Below are positions 17,626 to 26,395 of a DNA stretch of 64,000 bases, in pieces. This stretch comes from Pseudonocardia hierapolitana (GTDB lineage Bacteria; Actinomycetota; Actinomycetes; Mycobacteriales; Pseudonocardiaceae): contig NZ_VIWU01000001.1 of the NCBI RefSeq assembly GCF_007994075.1, positions 6,138,001-6,202,000 on the forward strand, read 5' to 3'. A program made the position numbers and the translations under genes. The notes beneath the pieces were generated by a model, which had not been told where the DNA came from, searched no databases, and saw only the letters and a program-made list of their open reading frames with translations. How positions within the stretch are numbered: the first letter of the stretch is position 1; each line of letters opens with the position of its first letter.

Positions 17626-19419
17626 GTGGCCGACTCAGTGGGTGACTACGTCCTGCGCAGGTTGCGGGAATGGGGTGTCGAGCAGGTCTTCGCCTACCCG
17701 GGGGACGGGATCAACGGTCTGGTGACCGCCTTCGGGGCGGCGGAGGACCGGCCGCGGTTCATCCAGTCGCGGCACGAGGAGATGTCGGCGCTGCAGGCCG
17801 TGGGTTATGCGAAGTTCTCCGGGAAGGTGGGCGTCTGCATGGCCACGTCCGGCCCGGGGGCGATCCACCTGCTCAACGGCCTGTACGACGCGAAGCTCGA
17901 CCACGTGCCGGTGGTCGCGATCGTCGGGCAGACCGAGCGCAGCGCGATGGGCGGGTCCTACCAGCAGGAGGTGGACCTGCAGGCGCTGTTCAAGGACGTG
18001 GCGAGCGAGTACCTCGTGGAGGTCAACGTCCCGGAGCAGCTGCCGAACGCCGTCGACCGGGCCTTCCGCACCGCCCTGACGCGGCGCGCCCCGACGGCGA
18101 TCATCATCCCGAGCGACCTGCAGACGGAGCCGTACCGGCCGCCTCAGCACGCGTTCAAGCAGGTGCCGTCCAGCGAGCCGGGCCTGGTGGCGCCGACGCT
18201 GGTGCCCGCGGAGGCGGAGATCGCCCGCGCGGCCGAGGTGCTGAACGCCGGGCAGAAGGTCGCGATCCTGGTGGGGCAGGGCGCGCGCGGCGCCGCCGCG
18301 GAGGTCGAGCAGGTCGCGGACGTGCTCGGTGCCGGTGCGGCCAAGGCGCTCCTGGGCAAGGACGTGCTGTCGGACGAGCTGCCCTTCGTCACCGGCTCGA
18401 TCGGGCTGCTCGGCACGCGCCCCAGCTACGAGCTGATGCGCGACTGCGACACGCTGCTCATCGTCGGCTCCAGCTTCCCGTACAGCCAGTTCATGCCCGA
18501 GTTCGGGCAGGCGAGGGCCGTGCAGATCGACATCGACGGCACCATGATCGGGATGCGGTACCCGACCGAGGTGAACCTCGTCGGCGACGCGCGGGCGACA
18601 CTGCTGGCGCTGCTGCCGCTGCTGTCCGGGCCCACCGACCGGGCGTGGCGGGAGAAGGTCGAGGAGAACGTCGCGGGCTGGTGGGACACCATGCGGCGCG
18701 AGGCGATGGTGGACGCCGACCCGGTGAACCCGATGCGGATCGTGTGGGAGCTGTCCGAGCGCATCCCGCCCGACGCGATCGTCACGTCCGACTCGGGGTC
18801 GGCCGCCAACTGGTACGCCCGTCACCTGCGCATCCGCGGCGACATCCGCGGTTCGCTCTCGGGCACGCTCGCCACGATGGGCGCCGCCGTGCCGTACGCG
18901 ATCGGGGCGAAGTTCGCCCACCCCGACCGGCCGGTCATCGCGATCACCGGCGACGGCGCGATGCAGATGAACGGGATGGCGGAGCTGCTCACCATCGCCC
19001 GCTACGCCGAGCGCTGGTCCGACCACCGGTGCGTCGTCTGCGTGCTGCACAACAACGACCTCAACCAGGTCACCTGGGAGCTGCGGGCGATGGGCGGGGC
19101 GCCGAAGTTCGAGGAGTCGCAGGTGCTCCCGGACGTGTCCTACGCCGACTTCGCCCGCGGCCTCGGCCTGGAGGCGATCACCGTCACCTCCCCGGACGAG
19201 CTGGGGCCCGCCTGGGACCGGGTGCTCGCCGCCGACCGGCCCGCGGTCCTCGACGTGTACTGCGACCCCGAGGTCCCGCCGATCCCGCCGCACGCGACGT
19301 TCGAGCAGGCGAAGTCGGCGGCCCAGGCCGTGCTGAGGGGCGACCCGGAGGCCTTCCACCTCGTCGTCGAGGGGATCAAGACCAAGCTGCAGGAGGCCGT
19401 TCCCGGCCGCAGGAGGTGA
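17626..19419 (+). CDS. Thiamine-pyrophosphate-dependent enzyme (pyruvate oxidase/acetolactate synthase-like)
   Basis: Protein of 597 residues with the three-domain TPP-enzyme layout. The N-terminal domain carries the activating Glu in the SRHEEMSALQAVGYA block and AMGGSYQQEVDLQALFKD. The central domain starts near AEIARAAEVLNAGQKVAILVGQGA. The C-terminal domain has the TPP motif GDGAMQMNGMAELLTIA ending in NNDLNQ. It most resembles pyruvate:quinone oxidase-type proteins (PoxB-like) of actinomycetes. The GTG at 17626 is preferred because GGAGG lies nine bases upstream. The UspA gene follows after six bases. Confidence 0.85.
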   Translation: MADSVGDYVLRRLREWGVEQVFAYPGDGINGLVTAFGAAEDRPRFIQSRHEEMSALQAVGYAKFSGKVGVCMATSGPGAIHLLNGLYDAKLDHVPVVAIVGQTERSAMGGSYQQEVDLQALFKDVASEYLVEVNVPEQLPNAVDRAFRTALTRRAPTAIIIPSDLQTEPYRPPQHAFKQVPSSEPGLVAPTLVPAEAEIARAAEVLNAGQKVAILVGQGARGAAAEVEQVADVLGAGAAKALLGKDVLSDELPFVTGSIGLLGTRPSYELMRDCDTLLIVGSSFPYSQFMPEFGQARAVQIDIDGTMIGMRYPTEVNLVGDARATLLALLPLLSGPTDRAWREKVEENVAGWWDTMRREAMVDADPVNPMRIVWELSERIPPDAIVTSDSGSAANWYARHLRIRGDIRGSLSGTLATMGAAVPYAIGAKFAHPDRPVIAITGDGAMQMNGMAELLTIARYAERWSDHRCVVCVLHNNDLNQVTWELRAMGGAPKFEESQVLPDVSYADFARGLGLEAITVTSPDELGPAWDRVLAADRPAVLDVYCDPEVPPIPPHATFEQAKSAAQAVLRGDPEAFHLVVEGIKTKLQEAVPGRRR

Positions 19420-19425
19420 GGCGAG

Positions 19426-19884
19426 ATGACGGCGAAGCAGCTCGTCGTCGGGATCGACGGCACGGCTGCGGGCGTCGCGGCGCTGCGCTGGGCCGTGGGC
19501 CAGGCCCGGGCGACCGGGGCATCCGTGCTCGCGATCGCGGTGAGCGAGCCGCCGTTCCCGGTGGCGGGCGGAGCGGAAGTCGCCGGAGGCTACGTGGCCC
19601 AGCCCGTGCTCGACGACGCGCAGCTCACCGCCGCGGCCGAGGCGTGGCTGACCGAGGCGATCGGCGCGGTGCCGGCTGAAGGGGCGCAGGCCGTCGACCG
19701 GCAGGTGCGGCACGGCGACGCCGCCACCGTGCTGCTGGAGGCCGCCGACGACGCCGATCTGCTGGTGCTGGGCAACCACGGCCGCGGCGGCCTCGCCGGT
19801 GCTCTGACCGGATCGGTCGCGCAGCGCTGCGCCCACCACGCCACCTGCCCGCTGGTGCTCGTCCCGGGCCCCGAGGAGGGCTGA
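19426..19884 (+). CDS. Universal stress protein, UspA family
   Basis: Protein of 152 residues: KQLVVGIDGTAAGVAALRWAVGQA at the start, then HGDAATVLLEAADDADLLVLGNHGRGGLAGALTGSVAQRCAHHATCPLVLV, which holds the Gx2Gx9G(S/T)-type ATP-binding motif. It is co-transcribed with the TPP enzyme, six bases upstream, and has AGGAGG in front of its ATG. The pair suggests a stress or stationary-phase metabolic unit. Confidence 0.88.
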   Translation: MTAKQLVVGIDGTAAGVAALRWAVGQARATGASVLAIAVSEPPFPVAGGAEVAGGYVAQPVLDDAQLTAAAEAWLTEAIGAVPAEGAQAVDRQVRHGDAATVLLEAADDADLLVLGNHGRGGLAGALTGSVAQRCAHHATCPLVLVPGPEEG

Positions 19885-19900
19885 TGCCCACCGCTCTGGA

Positions 19901-19970
19901 ACTTCACATATCGGACGCAGACTTCACATGAGGCCCGCCCTGTGTGAAGTGCGCATGAGGTCTGTGAAGT
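19901..19970. repeat. Four ACTTCACA sites in mirrored pairs
   Basis: ACTTCACA starts at 19901 and 19921; its complement TGTGAAGT starts at 19943 and 19963. Each pair is spaced exactly 20 bases. The arms also share CGGAC and GTCCG ends, so the block can fold as a long hairpin. It fills the gap between UspA and the protease gene and may be a terminator or a dimeric-regulator site. Confidence 0.6.
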
Positions 19971-20193
19971 GGGTCCGAGCGTCGAGCCGCAGGCCGGTCA
20001 CGAATCTTGCCGAACCCGTGCGCGGCGGCCTGTCGACGGGCACACTCTGGGGCATCAACGAGGACACAGACGGCAGGGCGAGCGGCTCCCGGTGCCGGGC
20101 GTGGACGGGAGTTCGCCGGGGGGCGGACGCTGCCGATCGGATGCCGGGTGGCGCTCGTTCCACCGAGCACGAGCCCATGGGGGGAACTGAAGC

Positions 20194-21354
20194 GTGAGAT
20201 CCGTTCGGAAGTCGACCGGGGCACTGGTGGCGTTGGCCGCCATCGTGGTGTCGGCGCTGCTCACCGGCGCCACCTCGGCGCGAGCCGACGAGCCGCCCGC
20301 GCCCGAGCCGCCTGCGCTGAACGGCCTCATCGACCCGGCCCTGCTGGAGTCGATCCAACAGTCGATCGTGGGCCTGGTCGTGATCTGGGAGGAACCGCAG
20401 GACCCGTTCGCGCTGATGCCGGCACCGTCGCCCACGGGGGGCGAGGACGAGCTGCCGGTCATGACGATCTGCACCGGCTGGTTCGACAGCCCGACGACGA
20501 TCGTGACGGCAGGCCACTGCGTCGACCCGAAGGAGGGCCGCCTGGCCCTCGACAGCCGCGTCGGACCGGCGATCGACCCGACCACCGGTGCGCCCGCGCC
20601 CACCCAGGCGGCACGCCCGGAGCCGAAGCGCACGGTATGGGCCTTCCAGCCGCGTGAGATGCAAGGTGCCGTGATCACGGCGCCTGTGATCGTCCGCGTC
20701 GACAGCTTCCGCCCGGCCGACGAGGGCGACACGGCCAAGCTCGAGATGTACGGCCTGCCGCCGGCCAAGCCGTTGCCGATCGCGCCGGACGCGCCGCAGC
20801 TCGGGGAGACCGTGACGTCGATCGGCTTCCCCGGGCTCAACATCGACGCGACCGACGGCGTGGACGTCGAGGGCCTCGTCAGCGGCGGCAAGACGCCCGC
20901 CGAGGTGCTGCAGGACTCCCGGCTCCAGCCGGTGAACACCAGCGGCACGATCACCGCCCGGCAGTTCCGCCAAGGGGTGGCCGTCTACCAGATCAACGCC
21001 GACCTCGCCGAGGGCATCTCCGGCGGGCCCACCATCAACTCGCGCGGCGAGGTCCTGGGCATCAACAGCCAGATGACCGTGCCGTTCATCGGGCAGAACT
21101 TCAACGTCATCACCGACACCGGGATGCTGCGGGACTTCCTCGGCCACGGCGCTGCCCAACCAGGGGCGGCCCCGCCGGGCGAGCCGAGCGAGGTCGCGAT
21201 CGAGAACACGGCGGGCGGCGCAGGGCAGGCGGCGCCACTGACGGTCGTCATCGCGCTGGTCGGCGGAGCGATCATCGGGGCGATCCTCATGTGGCTCTTC
21301 GCACGTCCCCGGCCGGCGGCGAAGACGCCGGGCTCGGAGGCGGACCCCGAGTAG
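20194..21354 (+). CDS. Secreted, membrane-anchored trypsin-like serine protease
   Basis: Protein of 386 residues. A signal peptide (basic start, then GALVALAAIVVSALLTGATSA, cleaved near ARA) is followed by an S1-type domain. The catalytic triad is visible as TAGHC (His about 108), EGDTAKL (Asp about 179) and GISGGP (Ser about 276). The C-terminus has a membrane helix (LTVVIALVGGAIIGAILMWLF) and a basic cytoplasmic end, so the enzyme is anchored outside the membrane. It starts with GTG at 20194 after GGGG. It resembles HtrA-like proteases without a recognisable PDZ domain. Confidence 0.82.
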   Translation: MRSVRKSTGALVALAAIVVSALLTGATSARADEPPAPEPPALNGLIDPALLESIQQSIVGLVVIWEEPQDPFALMPAPSPTGGEDELPVMTICTGWFDSPTTIVTAGHCVDPKEGRLALDSRVGPAIDPTTGAPAPTQAARPEPKRTVWAFQPREMQGAVITAPVIVRVDSFRPADEGDTAKLEMYGLPPAKPLPIAPDAPQLGETVTSIGFPGLNIDATDGVDVEGLVSGGKTPAEVLQDSRLQPVNTSGTITARQFRQGVAVYQINADLAEGISGGPTINSRGEVLGINSQMTVPFIGQNFNVITDTGMLRDFLGHGAAQPGAAPPGEPSEVAIENTAGGAGQAAPLTVVIALVGGAIIGAILMWLFARPRPAAKTPGSEADPE

Positions 21355-21363
21355 GCACCTGAC

Positions 21364-21418
21364 CGTTCCGGGATCGCGGCTCCGCCCTCCGCGGGGGGGC
21401 CGAGCCCGATCCGGAACG
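21364..21418 (+). terminator. Hairpin after the protease gene
   Basis: CGTTCCGG-G-ATCG pairs with CGAT-CCGGAACG around a GC-rich loop of about 30 bases, starting nine bases after the protease stop. It has the position of a transcription terminator. Confidence 0.5.
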
Positions 21419-21630
21419 ATCACGCACGTCGATCCGATCAGCGCGTCGCGGTGGCGGCGACAGCGATGGTGTGCTGCCCGCCGGGGCTCGACCCTGCCGT
21501 GGATGGTGAACGGCGGATCGGGCGGCTCCCGCGGAGCGCGTCGGCCGACGTGCGCCCTGTCACATCCCGTGCGCCCCTTCGTACCGCGCGGGGCGCTGAC
21601 CAGCCGTAGCAGCGCCTTCACCCGATCAGC

Positions 21631-21649
21631 CTAGTTCAGGCTTACCTTC
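21631..21649 (+). promoter_or_regulatory. Possible DtxR/IdeR iron box upstream of mbtH
   Basis: CTAGTTCAGGCTTACCTTC matches the 19-bp actinomycete iron-box consensus at about 13 positions, including the AGGCT-ACCT core. It lies 48 bases before the MbtH gene, where iron-dependent repression would be expected. The match is imperfect. The remaining bases of this intergenic stretch (21419-21630) show no gene. Confidence 0.4.
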
Positions 21650-21696
21650 CTTGTGCTTAGGGTTGCCTTCGTTGTCGAGCTGCGAGGAGTGACCGG

Positions 21697-21918
21697 GTGA
21701 CCACCAATCCCTTCGATGACGAGTCCGGCGAGTTCGTGGCGCTGGTCAACGGGGAGGAGCAGTACTCGCTGTGGCCGACGTTCGCGCCCGTCCCGGATGG
21801 CTGGACCGCGGTGCACGGCCCGGGCTCGCGCGCCGAGGTGCTCGCGTTCATCGAGTCGACGTGGACGGACCTGCGCCCCGCGAGCCTGGTGGCGAGGATG
21901 GGCGGCACGCCCGCGTGA
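21697..21918 (+). CDS. mbtH: MbtH-family protein
   Basis: Protein of 73 residues with the complete MbtH signature: [24 protein letters not shown], then [36 protein letters not shown]. MbtH proteins bind and activate adenylation domains of nonribosomal peptide synthetases, usually for siderophores or antibiotics. No synthetase is in the window, so this copy must act on one encoded elsewhere. The GTG at 21697 follows GAGGAG. The possible iron box upstream and the N-monooxygenase downstream suggest a hydroxamate siderophore. Confidence 0.9.
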   Translation: MTTNPFDDESGEFVALVNGEEQYSLWPTFAPVPDGWTAVHGPGSRAEVLAFIESTWTDLRPASLVARMGGTPA

Positions 21919-22164
21919 CACGGTCGACTGCCACCGCGCGCCGCACGCCGCTCAGCGGCACGGCCCGTCCGCGCGGACGGTCGATCGCCTGCGCCGTGCC
22001 GCCGCCGCGACCGCCCCGCCCGACCACCGCATAGCGCGGTGCCCGGCTGCCGCGTCCCTGTCGTACCGGGGCGCGGCAGCCATGACCAGGTCCTTCCCAC
22101 GCAGGTCGACCGGGAGCGGGGAATCGATGACGGGTGCCGAGGATCCACGCGGGGGGTTCCAGCC

Positions 22165-22977
22165 ATGACGATCATCACGCGGGGCGGCGTGCGGATCTCC
22201 TACGACGACTGCGGCGGGACCGGCCCGCTCGCCGTGCTCGTGATGGGTAGCGGGAGCCCCGGGCGGGTCTGGCACACCCACCAGGTGCCTGCGCTGCGCG
22301 GCGCGGGGTTCCGGGTGGTCACCCTGGACAACCGGGGCGTCGGCGGCAGCGACGAGTGCACCGCCGGCTTCACGATCGACGACATGGTCGGCGACGTCGC
22401 GGCACTGGTGGAACACCTCGACGCCGGACCGGCCGCCGTGGTCGGCACGTCCCTGGGCGCGCGGATCGTGGTCGAGCTCGCGCTGGCCCACCCCGACCTG
22501 GTCACGCGCGCCGTCGCGCTGGCCGCCCACGCCCGCCTCGACCCGGTCCAGCGGGCATTCACGGCCGGCGAGATCGCGCTCGCCGACGAGAAGATCGTGC
22601 TGCCGCTCGGCTTCCACGCCGCCGTGGCGGCGATGCAGAACCTCTCCCCGGCGACCCTGCGCGACGAGCAGACCGCCCAGGACTGGCTCGACCTGCTCTC
22701 CTTCGGCGGCGCGGCGATCACCCCCGGCCACCGGGCGCAGCTCGCCGCGTCGACGGCGCTCGCCGACCGAGGCGCCGCCTACCGCGACGTCGCCGTGCCG
22801 CTGCTCGTGGTCGCGTTCGCCGACGACGTGGCGATCCCGCCCCGCCTCTCCCGCGAGGTGGCCGACACCGTGCCCGGCGCCCGCTACGTGGAGATCCCCG
22901 ACGCCGGCCACTTCGGCTACCTGGAGCGCCCCGACGAGGTGAACCGGGTGCTGCTCGACTTCCTCGCCGTCCGATGA
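22165..22977 (+). CDS. Alpha/beta-hydrolase
   Basis: Protein of 270 residues with an alpha/beta-hydrolase core: VLVMGSGSPGRVWHTHQVP, DNRGVGGSD, the nucleophile elbow GTSLGAR (Ser), and a C-terminal DAGHFGYLERPDEVN (His). It may be a thioesterase or esterase linked to siderophore processing, judged only from its position. Its stop overlaps the start of the N-monooxygenase gene (ATGA), so the two are co-translated. Confidence 0.82.
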   Translation: MTIITRGGVRISYDDCGGTGPLAVLVMGSGSPGRVWHTHQVPALRGAGFRVVTLDNRGVGGSDECTAGFTIDDMVGDVAALVEHLDAGPAAVVGTSLGARIVVELALAHPDLVTRAVALAAHARLDPVQRAFTAGEIALADEKIVLPLGFHAAVAAMQNLSPATLRDEQTAQDWLDLLSFGGAAITPGHRAQLAASTALADRGAAYRDVAVPLLVVAFADDVAIPPRLSREVADTVPGARYVEIPDAGHFGYLERPDEVNRVLLDFLAVR

Positions 22978-22996
22978 GCGAGCTTGCGAGCGAATC
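22974..22996. repeat. Copy of the ATGAGCGAGC dispersed repeat
   Basis: ATGAGCGAGCTTGCGAGCGA is identical to 15691-15710 and continues with ATC. It spans the overlapping stop and start codons and encodes the first residues (MSELASES) of the N-monooxygenase. Confidence 0.75.
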
Positions 22997-24341
22997 AACG
23001 TCACGAGAGGATCCAGCTCCGGTGCCCCACGACTCCCATGACGGTTCCGTCCTCGATGTCGTGGGGGTCGGCTTCGGCCCGGCCAACCTCGGCCTCGCCA
23101 TCGCCGTCGCCGAGCGCGATGACGCCGCCGAGCGGCCGATCTCGGTCCGCTTCCTGGAGCGGCAGGAGGCCTTCGGCTGGCACCGCGGCATGCTCATCCC
23201 CGACACCCGCATGCAGGTCGCGTTCCTCAAGGATCTCGCCACCCTGCGCAACCCGACCAGCCGCTTCGGGTTCGTCAGCTACCTCGCCGAGCGCGGCAGG
23301 CTCGTCGACTTCGTCAACCGGCAGACGTTCTTCCCCACCCGGCTGGAGTTCCACGACTACCTGTCGTGGGCCGCGGCGCGCTTCGACGACGTCGTCTCCT
23401 ACGGCACCACGGTCGAGAAGATCGAGCCGACGGGTGACGGGCTGCTCGCGGTGACGGGCCGGCGCGGTGGAGGGGCGGTCCGCGTCGTCGCGCGCGCCGT
23501 CGTGATCGCCACCGGGCTCGCGCCCGTGCTGCCCGACGGCCTGGAGGCGCGGGAGCGGATCTGGCACAACAGCCGGCTCGTGCCCAACGTGGCCAAGCTC
23601 GCCACCGGCCCTGCGCCGCGACGATTCGTGGTGGTCGGGGCCGGGCAGAGCGCCGCCGAGAGCGTGGACCACCTGCACCGCAGCTTCCCCGACGCCGACG
23701 TCCACGCGGTGTTCCAGCGCTGGGGCTACAGCCCGGCCGACGACAGCGCCTTCGCCAACCGCGTCTTCGACCCCGACGCCGTGCACGAGTTCTACGGCAG
23801 CCCGCCGGAGGTACGCGGGCGGGTCGCCACGCTGCACCGCAACACCAACTACTCCGTGGTCGACCCCGACCTCATCGAGGCCCTCTACGAGCGGCACTAC
23901 GCCGAGCGGGTGGAGGGCCGCGAGCGGCTGCGGTTCGAGAAGATGTGCGCGGTCGAGGCGTGCGAGGACATGGGGGACCGCGTGCGGGTGCGCATCCGCA
24001 GCTCCCTCGACGGCACGGTCACCGACCTCGACGCCGATGCGATCGTCTACGCCACCGGCTACCGCTCCGCCGACCCGGCGCGCTTCCTCGCCGGGTTGGT
24101 CGCCCGCCGCGACGAGCACGGCCGCGCCCGCATCACCGAGGACTACCGGCTCGAGCTCGACGGCTCGGATGCGCTGGTCTACGTGCAGGGCGCCACGGAA
24201 CATACGCACGGTCCGGCCTCGACCCTGCTCTCGAACGTCGCCGTGCGCAGCGGCGACATCCTCGCGTCGCTGGAGTCACGGATCGACGAGCCACCGGACT
24301 CGTCGCAGCCGGCGGTTCCGCCGGCCCACCGGCCGTCGTAG
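22974..24341 (+). CDS. L-lysine/L-ornithine N-monooxygenase (siderophore type)
   Basis: Flavin-dependent N-hydroxylase of 455 residues of the SidA/IucD/PvdA family. It has the FAD motif VVGVGFGPANLGLAIAVAE, the substrate and flavin region MQVAFLKDLATLRNPTSRF, the NADPH motif VVVGAGQSAAESVDHL, and the C-terminal ATGYRSADPARFL motif. It hydroxylates the side-chain amine of Lys or Orn, the committed step for hydroxamate siderophores. The ATG at 22974 overlaps the hydrolase stop; the first residues come from a dispersed repeat and are probably dispensable. It belongs with MbtH upstream. Confidence 0.88.
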   Translation: MSELASESTSREDPAPVPHDSHDGSVLDVVGVGFGPANLGLAIAVAERDDAAERPISVRFLERQEAFGWHRGMLIPDTRMQVAFLKDLATLRNPTSRFGFVSYLAERGRLVDFVNRQTFFPTRLEFHDYLSWAAARFDDVVSYGTTVEKIEPTGDGLLAVTGRRGGGAVRVVARAVVIATGLAPVLPDGLEARERIWHNSRLVPNVAKLATGPAPRRFVVVGAGQSAAESVDHLHRSFPDADVHAVFQRWGYSPADDSAFANRVFDPDAVHEFYGSPPEVRGRVATLHRNTNYSVVDPDLIEALYERHYAERVEGRERLRFEKMCAVEACEDMGDRVRVRIRSSLDGTVTDLDADAIVYATGYRSADPARFLAGLVARRDEHGRARITEDYRLELDGSDALVYVQGATEHTHGPASTLLSNVAVRSGDILASLESRIDEPPDSSQPAVPPAHRPS

Positions 24342-24349
24342 CGGGCGGC

Positions 24350-25735
24350 CTACCAGCGGCCCCGTTGGTTCGGGATGCGCGTGGCCAGGGCGACCGCGCC
24401 TCCCATCGCCACCGCCAGTGCGAGGAACGCGTAGGCGTTGGCCACCGCCGGGTCGGCAGCGGCCGAGGTCACGGCCGTCACCACCGAGACGGCGATGATC
24501 GCCCCCGCCTGGCGGAACAGCACCCGCAGGCCTGAGACGGCCGCGGCCTGGTCCGGCACGAGGTGCATCCCGGCGTTGGCCGAGGACGGGGCGGCGAGGC
24601 CCATCCCGACCCCCATGACCGCGGCGCCGAGGGAGAGCCAGAGTTCGGGGCCGCTGTGCACGGGCGGGAGCCCGGTGAGCAGGAGCGCGATGGTGATCGC
24701 GGCCATTCCGGCGAGCAGGAGCGGTCGGTGTCCCAGCCGGCGCAGCAGCCCGACGGCGATCGCCGACAGGGCGATCATGAACACGGCCCGGACCGTGAGC
24801 AGGCCGCCGGAGGCGATGGGCGTCATGTCGTAGCGGATCTGCGCGTAGTGCGGGAGCAGCGCGGAGAACCCGAGCACGGCGGCGCCGAACAGGACGTTCA
24901 TGACGTTCATCAGGCCCAGCCGCTGCCCGGTCAGCAGCCTGGGCGAGACGATGGGGGCGGGGTGGCGGTGCAGGTGGCGCAGCAGGAACCGGCCGGCCAC
25001 CAGTGCGACGGCGGCGGCGCACAGCACCGACGCCGGCCCGGTCCACCCCTCGCCGAGCGCGCCGATCCGGGTGATCGCGACCATGCCGGACAGCAGGAGC
25101 GCGGTGAGCCACCCGATCCCGACGAGGTCGACGCGGGCCACCGCCGTGCGCGGGGTCTCCCGGATCAGCGCTCGCCCGAGGCAGATCAGCACGATGCCGA
25201 CCGGCACGTTGACGAAGAAGATCTCCCGCCACGACGCGAACGTGAGGATGAGCCCGCCGGCCAGCGGTCCCAGAACCGCACCGATCGGGAAGGCGGTGCT
25301 GAAGAGCGCGATCGCCCGGTCCCGGTCGGGGCCGAACTCGGCGGAGACGATCGCGGTGGCCACCGGCAGCAGAACGCCGCCCGCGAGCCCCTGCAGGAAC
25401 CGGAAGACGATCAGCTGCGCCGTGCCCGACGAGAGCCCGCACAGCACCGACGCCACCGTGAACGCCGCGACGGCGATCAGATAGACCCGGCGAGCCCCGA
25501 ACCGGTCGCCCATCGGCCCGCCGAGCGGCAGGACGAGGATCTGCCCGACCGAGTAGATCGTGATCGTCCAGCCGATCCACGCCAGGCTCGCGCCGAGGTC
25601 GCCCTGCATCGCCGAGAGCGCCGTCGCCACCGAGGTCTGGTCGATGGCGTGCATCAGCATGGCGAGCACGACGGTGGCGAACACCAGCCAGCGGACGAGC
25701 GCCGGGCGCCGTGCGGCTTCGACGGTCACGGGCAC
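24350..25735 (-). CDS. MFS transporter, DHA2-like exporter
   Basis: Membrane protein of 461 residues, about 13-14 segments, with the DHA signatures PLGGPMGDRFGARRVYL and RFLQGLAGGVLLPVATAIV, and motif C-like GAVLGPLAGGLI. It starts with GTG at 25735 after GGGAGGG. It is convergent with the N-monooxygenase gene and divergent from a MarR gene, with a perfect operator between, so it is most likely a MarR-controlled efflux pump. It could also export a siderophore. Confidence 0.85.
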   Translation of the reverse strand: MPVTVEAARRPALVRWLVFATVVLAMLMHAIDQTSVATALSAMQGDLGASLAWIGWTITIYSVGQILVLPLGGPMGDRFGARRVYLIAVAAFTVASVLCGLSSGTAQLIVFRFLQGLAGGVLLPVATAIVSAEFGPDRDRAIALFSTAFPIGAVLGPLAGGLILTFASWREIFFVNVPVGIVLICLGRALIRETPRTAVARVDLVGIGWLTALLLSGMVAITRIGALGEGWTGPASVLCAAAVALVAGRFLLRHLHRHPAPIVSPRLLTGQRLGLMNVMNVLFGAAVLGFSALLPHYAQIRYDMTPIASGGLLTVRAVFMIALSAIAVGLLRRLGHRPLLLAGMAAITIALLLTGLPPVHSGPELWLSLGAAVMGVGMGLAAPSSANAGMHLVPDQAAAVSGLRVLFRQAGAIIAVSVVTAVTSAAADPAVANAYAFLALAVAMGGAVALATRIPNQRGRW

Positions 25736-25752
25736 CGGATCCCTCCCGCTAG

Positions 25753-25770
25753 TTGCTTGACGGCAAGCAA
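25753..25770. promoter_or_regulatory. MarR operator, perfect palindrome
   Basis: TTGCTTG-ACGG-CAAGCAA has 7-bp perfect arms and lies between the divergent MFS and MarR genes, just upstream of the MFS ribosome site. The TTGC/GCAA ends are typical of MarR binding sites. Confidence 0.75.
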
Positions 25771-25823
25771 TCTAACACCGGGTCGCGGCTCCGGGGCGCG
25801 GTTCGCCCTGGTTTCATGGGCAG

Positions 25824-26315
25824 ATGCAGGGCGCAGGGGATGCCGCAGGCGTCGACACGGCCTTCGACACCGATGCCGCCGCGCGGCTGCGGCGCGTGAT
25901 CGGCAAGCTGGCCCGGTCGATGAACGAGTCCGCGTCCAGCGAGGAGCTCACCCCCACCCAGGCGTCGGTCCTCGGAGTGGTCGTCGCGCGCGGTCCGATC
26001 CGGATCTCCGCGGTCGCCGAGCTCGAGGGCGTCAACCCCACGATGCTCTCGCGCGTGATGGGCGTGCTGGAGCAGAAGGGGCTGATCGTGCGCTCCTCGG
26101 CCACGTCCGACCAGCGCGGTGTCGTGGCCGAGGCCACCGTGGCGGGGCGCGAGAAGAGCATGCGGATCATGGAACGCCGCACCGCGATCCTGCTCGCCGT
26201 CGTCGAGCGGCTCCCGGCGGAGACCGCCACCGCGTTGCTGGCCGCGCTGCCCGCGCTGGAGGAGCTCACCGCCGCGTTCGCAGAACGCAGGCCGACCCTC
26301 GCCAGGGAGAGCTGA
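25824..26315 (+). CDS. MarR-family transcriptional regulator
   Basis: Protein of 163 residues: N-terminal dimerisation helices (LRRVIGKLARSMNES), HTH core (TPTQASVLGVVVARGPIRISAVAE, then NPTMLSRVMGVLEQKGLI), the wing (SATSDQRGVVAEATVAG) and a long C-terminal helix. It is divergent from the MFS gene with a perfect palindrome between, so it probably represses the pump and itself. Confidence 0.88.
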   Translation: MQGAGDAAGVDTAFDTDAAARLRRVIGKLARSMNESASSEELTPTQASVLGVVVARGPIRISAVAELEGVNPTMLSRVMGVLEQKGLIVRSSATSDQRGVVAEATVAGREKSMRIMERRTAILLAVVERLPAETATALLAALPALEELTAAFAERRPTLARES

Positions 26316-26395
26316 GCACCCGCTCCACGGCCCCACCTCGGAGCCGAAGTGCTTCGGGAGCGATTCCTCTCCGCGGGTCGGCGGGTCTACCTGTC

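Noticed and set aside
17635..19839. Long antisense open frame over the TPP enzyme and UspA genes
   Set aside because: Same cause; the sense strand encodes complete, motif-bearing proteins with good ribosome sites.
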